The notes under the pieces were generated by a model. It had not been told where the DNA came from. It was given only the letters and a program-made list of their open reading frames with translations, and searched no databases. 43,996 nucleotides of DNA from Myxococcus xanthus (GTDB taxonomy: Bacteria; Myxococcota; Myxococcia; Myxococcales; Myxococcaceae), in NCBI RefSeq assembly GCF_013116825.1, contig NZ_JABFNS010000077.1:1-43996 (forward strand), written 5' to 3'. Within the stretch, counting starts at the first letter, position 1; each line of letters starts with the position of its first letter. Below, in pieces: positions 43,982-43,996 of this stretch. Both the position numbers and the translations under genes were made by a program.

Positions 43982-43996
43982 CGGTAGGGAGGGGTG

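Overview
The window is a high-GC stretch (roughly 70% by eye) from a myxobacterium of the Myxococcus/Corallococcus/Pyxidicoccus group. Evidence for this: a DUF2378 (Mxa_TIGR02265)-type protein, the relic of a SitA/SitI kin-discrimination toxin-immunity locus, a Ser/Thr kinase with the 'HRDVSPDN' catalytic loop and a PEGA-like domain, and dispersed dnaN, recF and gyrB. Position 1 looks like a contig end: bases 3-16 match the Tn5/Nextera mosaic end and cut a lipoprotein gene short.

Layout. 1-5.3 kb: truncated lipoprotein (-), dnaN (+), a helical protein of unknown function (+), two adjacent DUF1990 proteins (-, one fused to DUF4126) and a small membrane protein (+). 5.3-10.1 kb: AlkC-like DNA glycosylase (-), a PAS-PAS-PAS histidine kinase (+), recF (+) and a four-helix membrane protein (-). 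10.4-13.8 kb: a tight four-gene operon of lipoprotein, MlaE-type permease, MlaF-type ATPase and MlaD/MCE protein. 13.76-14.2 kb: the sitA/sitI relic (-). 14.4-18.6 kb: polytopic membrane glycosyltransferase-like protein, M20 peptidase, a 19-bp inverted-repeat element and a class V aminotransferase. 18.8-20.2 kb: DUF2378 protein, a wrecked sensor-kinase gene and the intact response regulator it once overlapped. 20.3-24.5 kb: CPA2 cation/proton antiporter with Usp-like tail, co-transcribed with an XRE-HTH/PTS-EIIA fusion; then a GNAT enzyme and a PH-like membrane protein. 24.7-27.2 kb: gyrB and its terminator. 27.4-33.3 kb: transmembrane Ser/Thr kinase (-), a secreted/envelope protein overlapping a lipoprotein metallophosphoesterase, and an AT-hook coiled-coil protein. 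33.4-35.4 kb: SRPBCC protein and zinc alcohol dehydrogenase (-). 35.6-42.6 kb: a Ton cluster on the minus strand, in transcription order tonB (frameshifted), exbB, exbD, exbD, TonB-dependent receptor, surface lipoprotein. 42.7-44 kb: a GT87-type glycosyltransferase (-).

How the genes work together. dnaN, recF and gyrB keep the order and strand of the classical replication-origin cluster, but about 7 kb and 15 kb of unrelated genes separate them. Two envelope transport systems stand out. The Mla-like ABC system has its own lipoprotein as first gene. The Ton system energises one large receptor with a partner beta-helix lipoprotein. The antiporter/EIIA operon suggests a direct link between PTS-Ntr signalling and cation homeostasis. 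Three loci show decay or damage: the sitA/sitI relic, the kinase remnant and the tonB frameshift. No rRNA, tRNA, CRISPR array or insertion sequence was seen.
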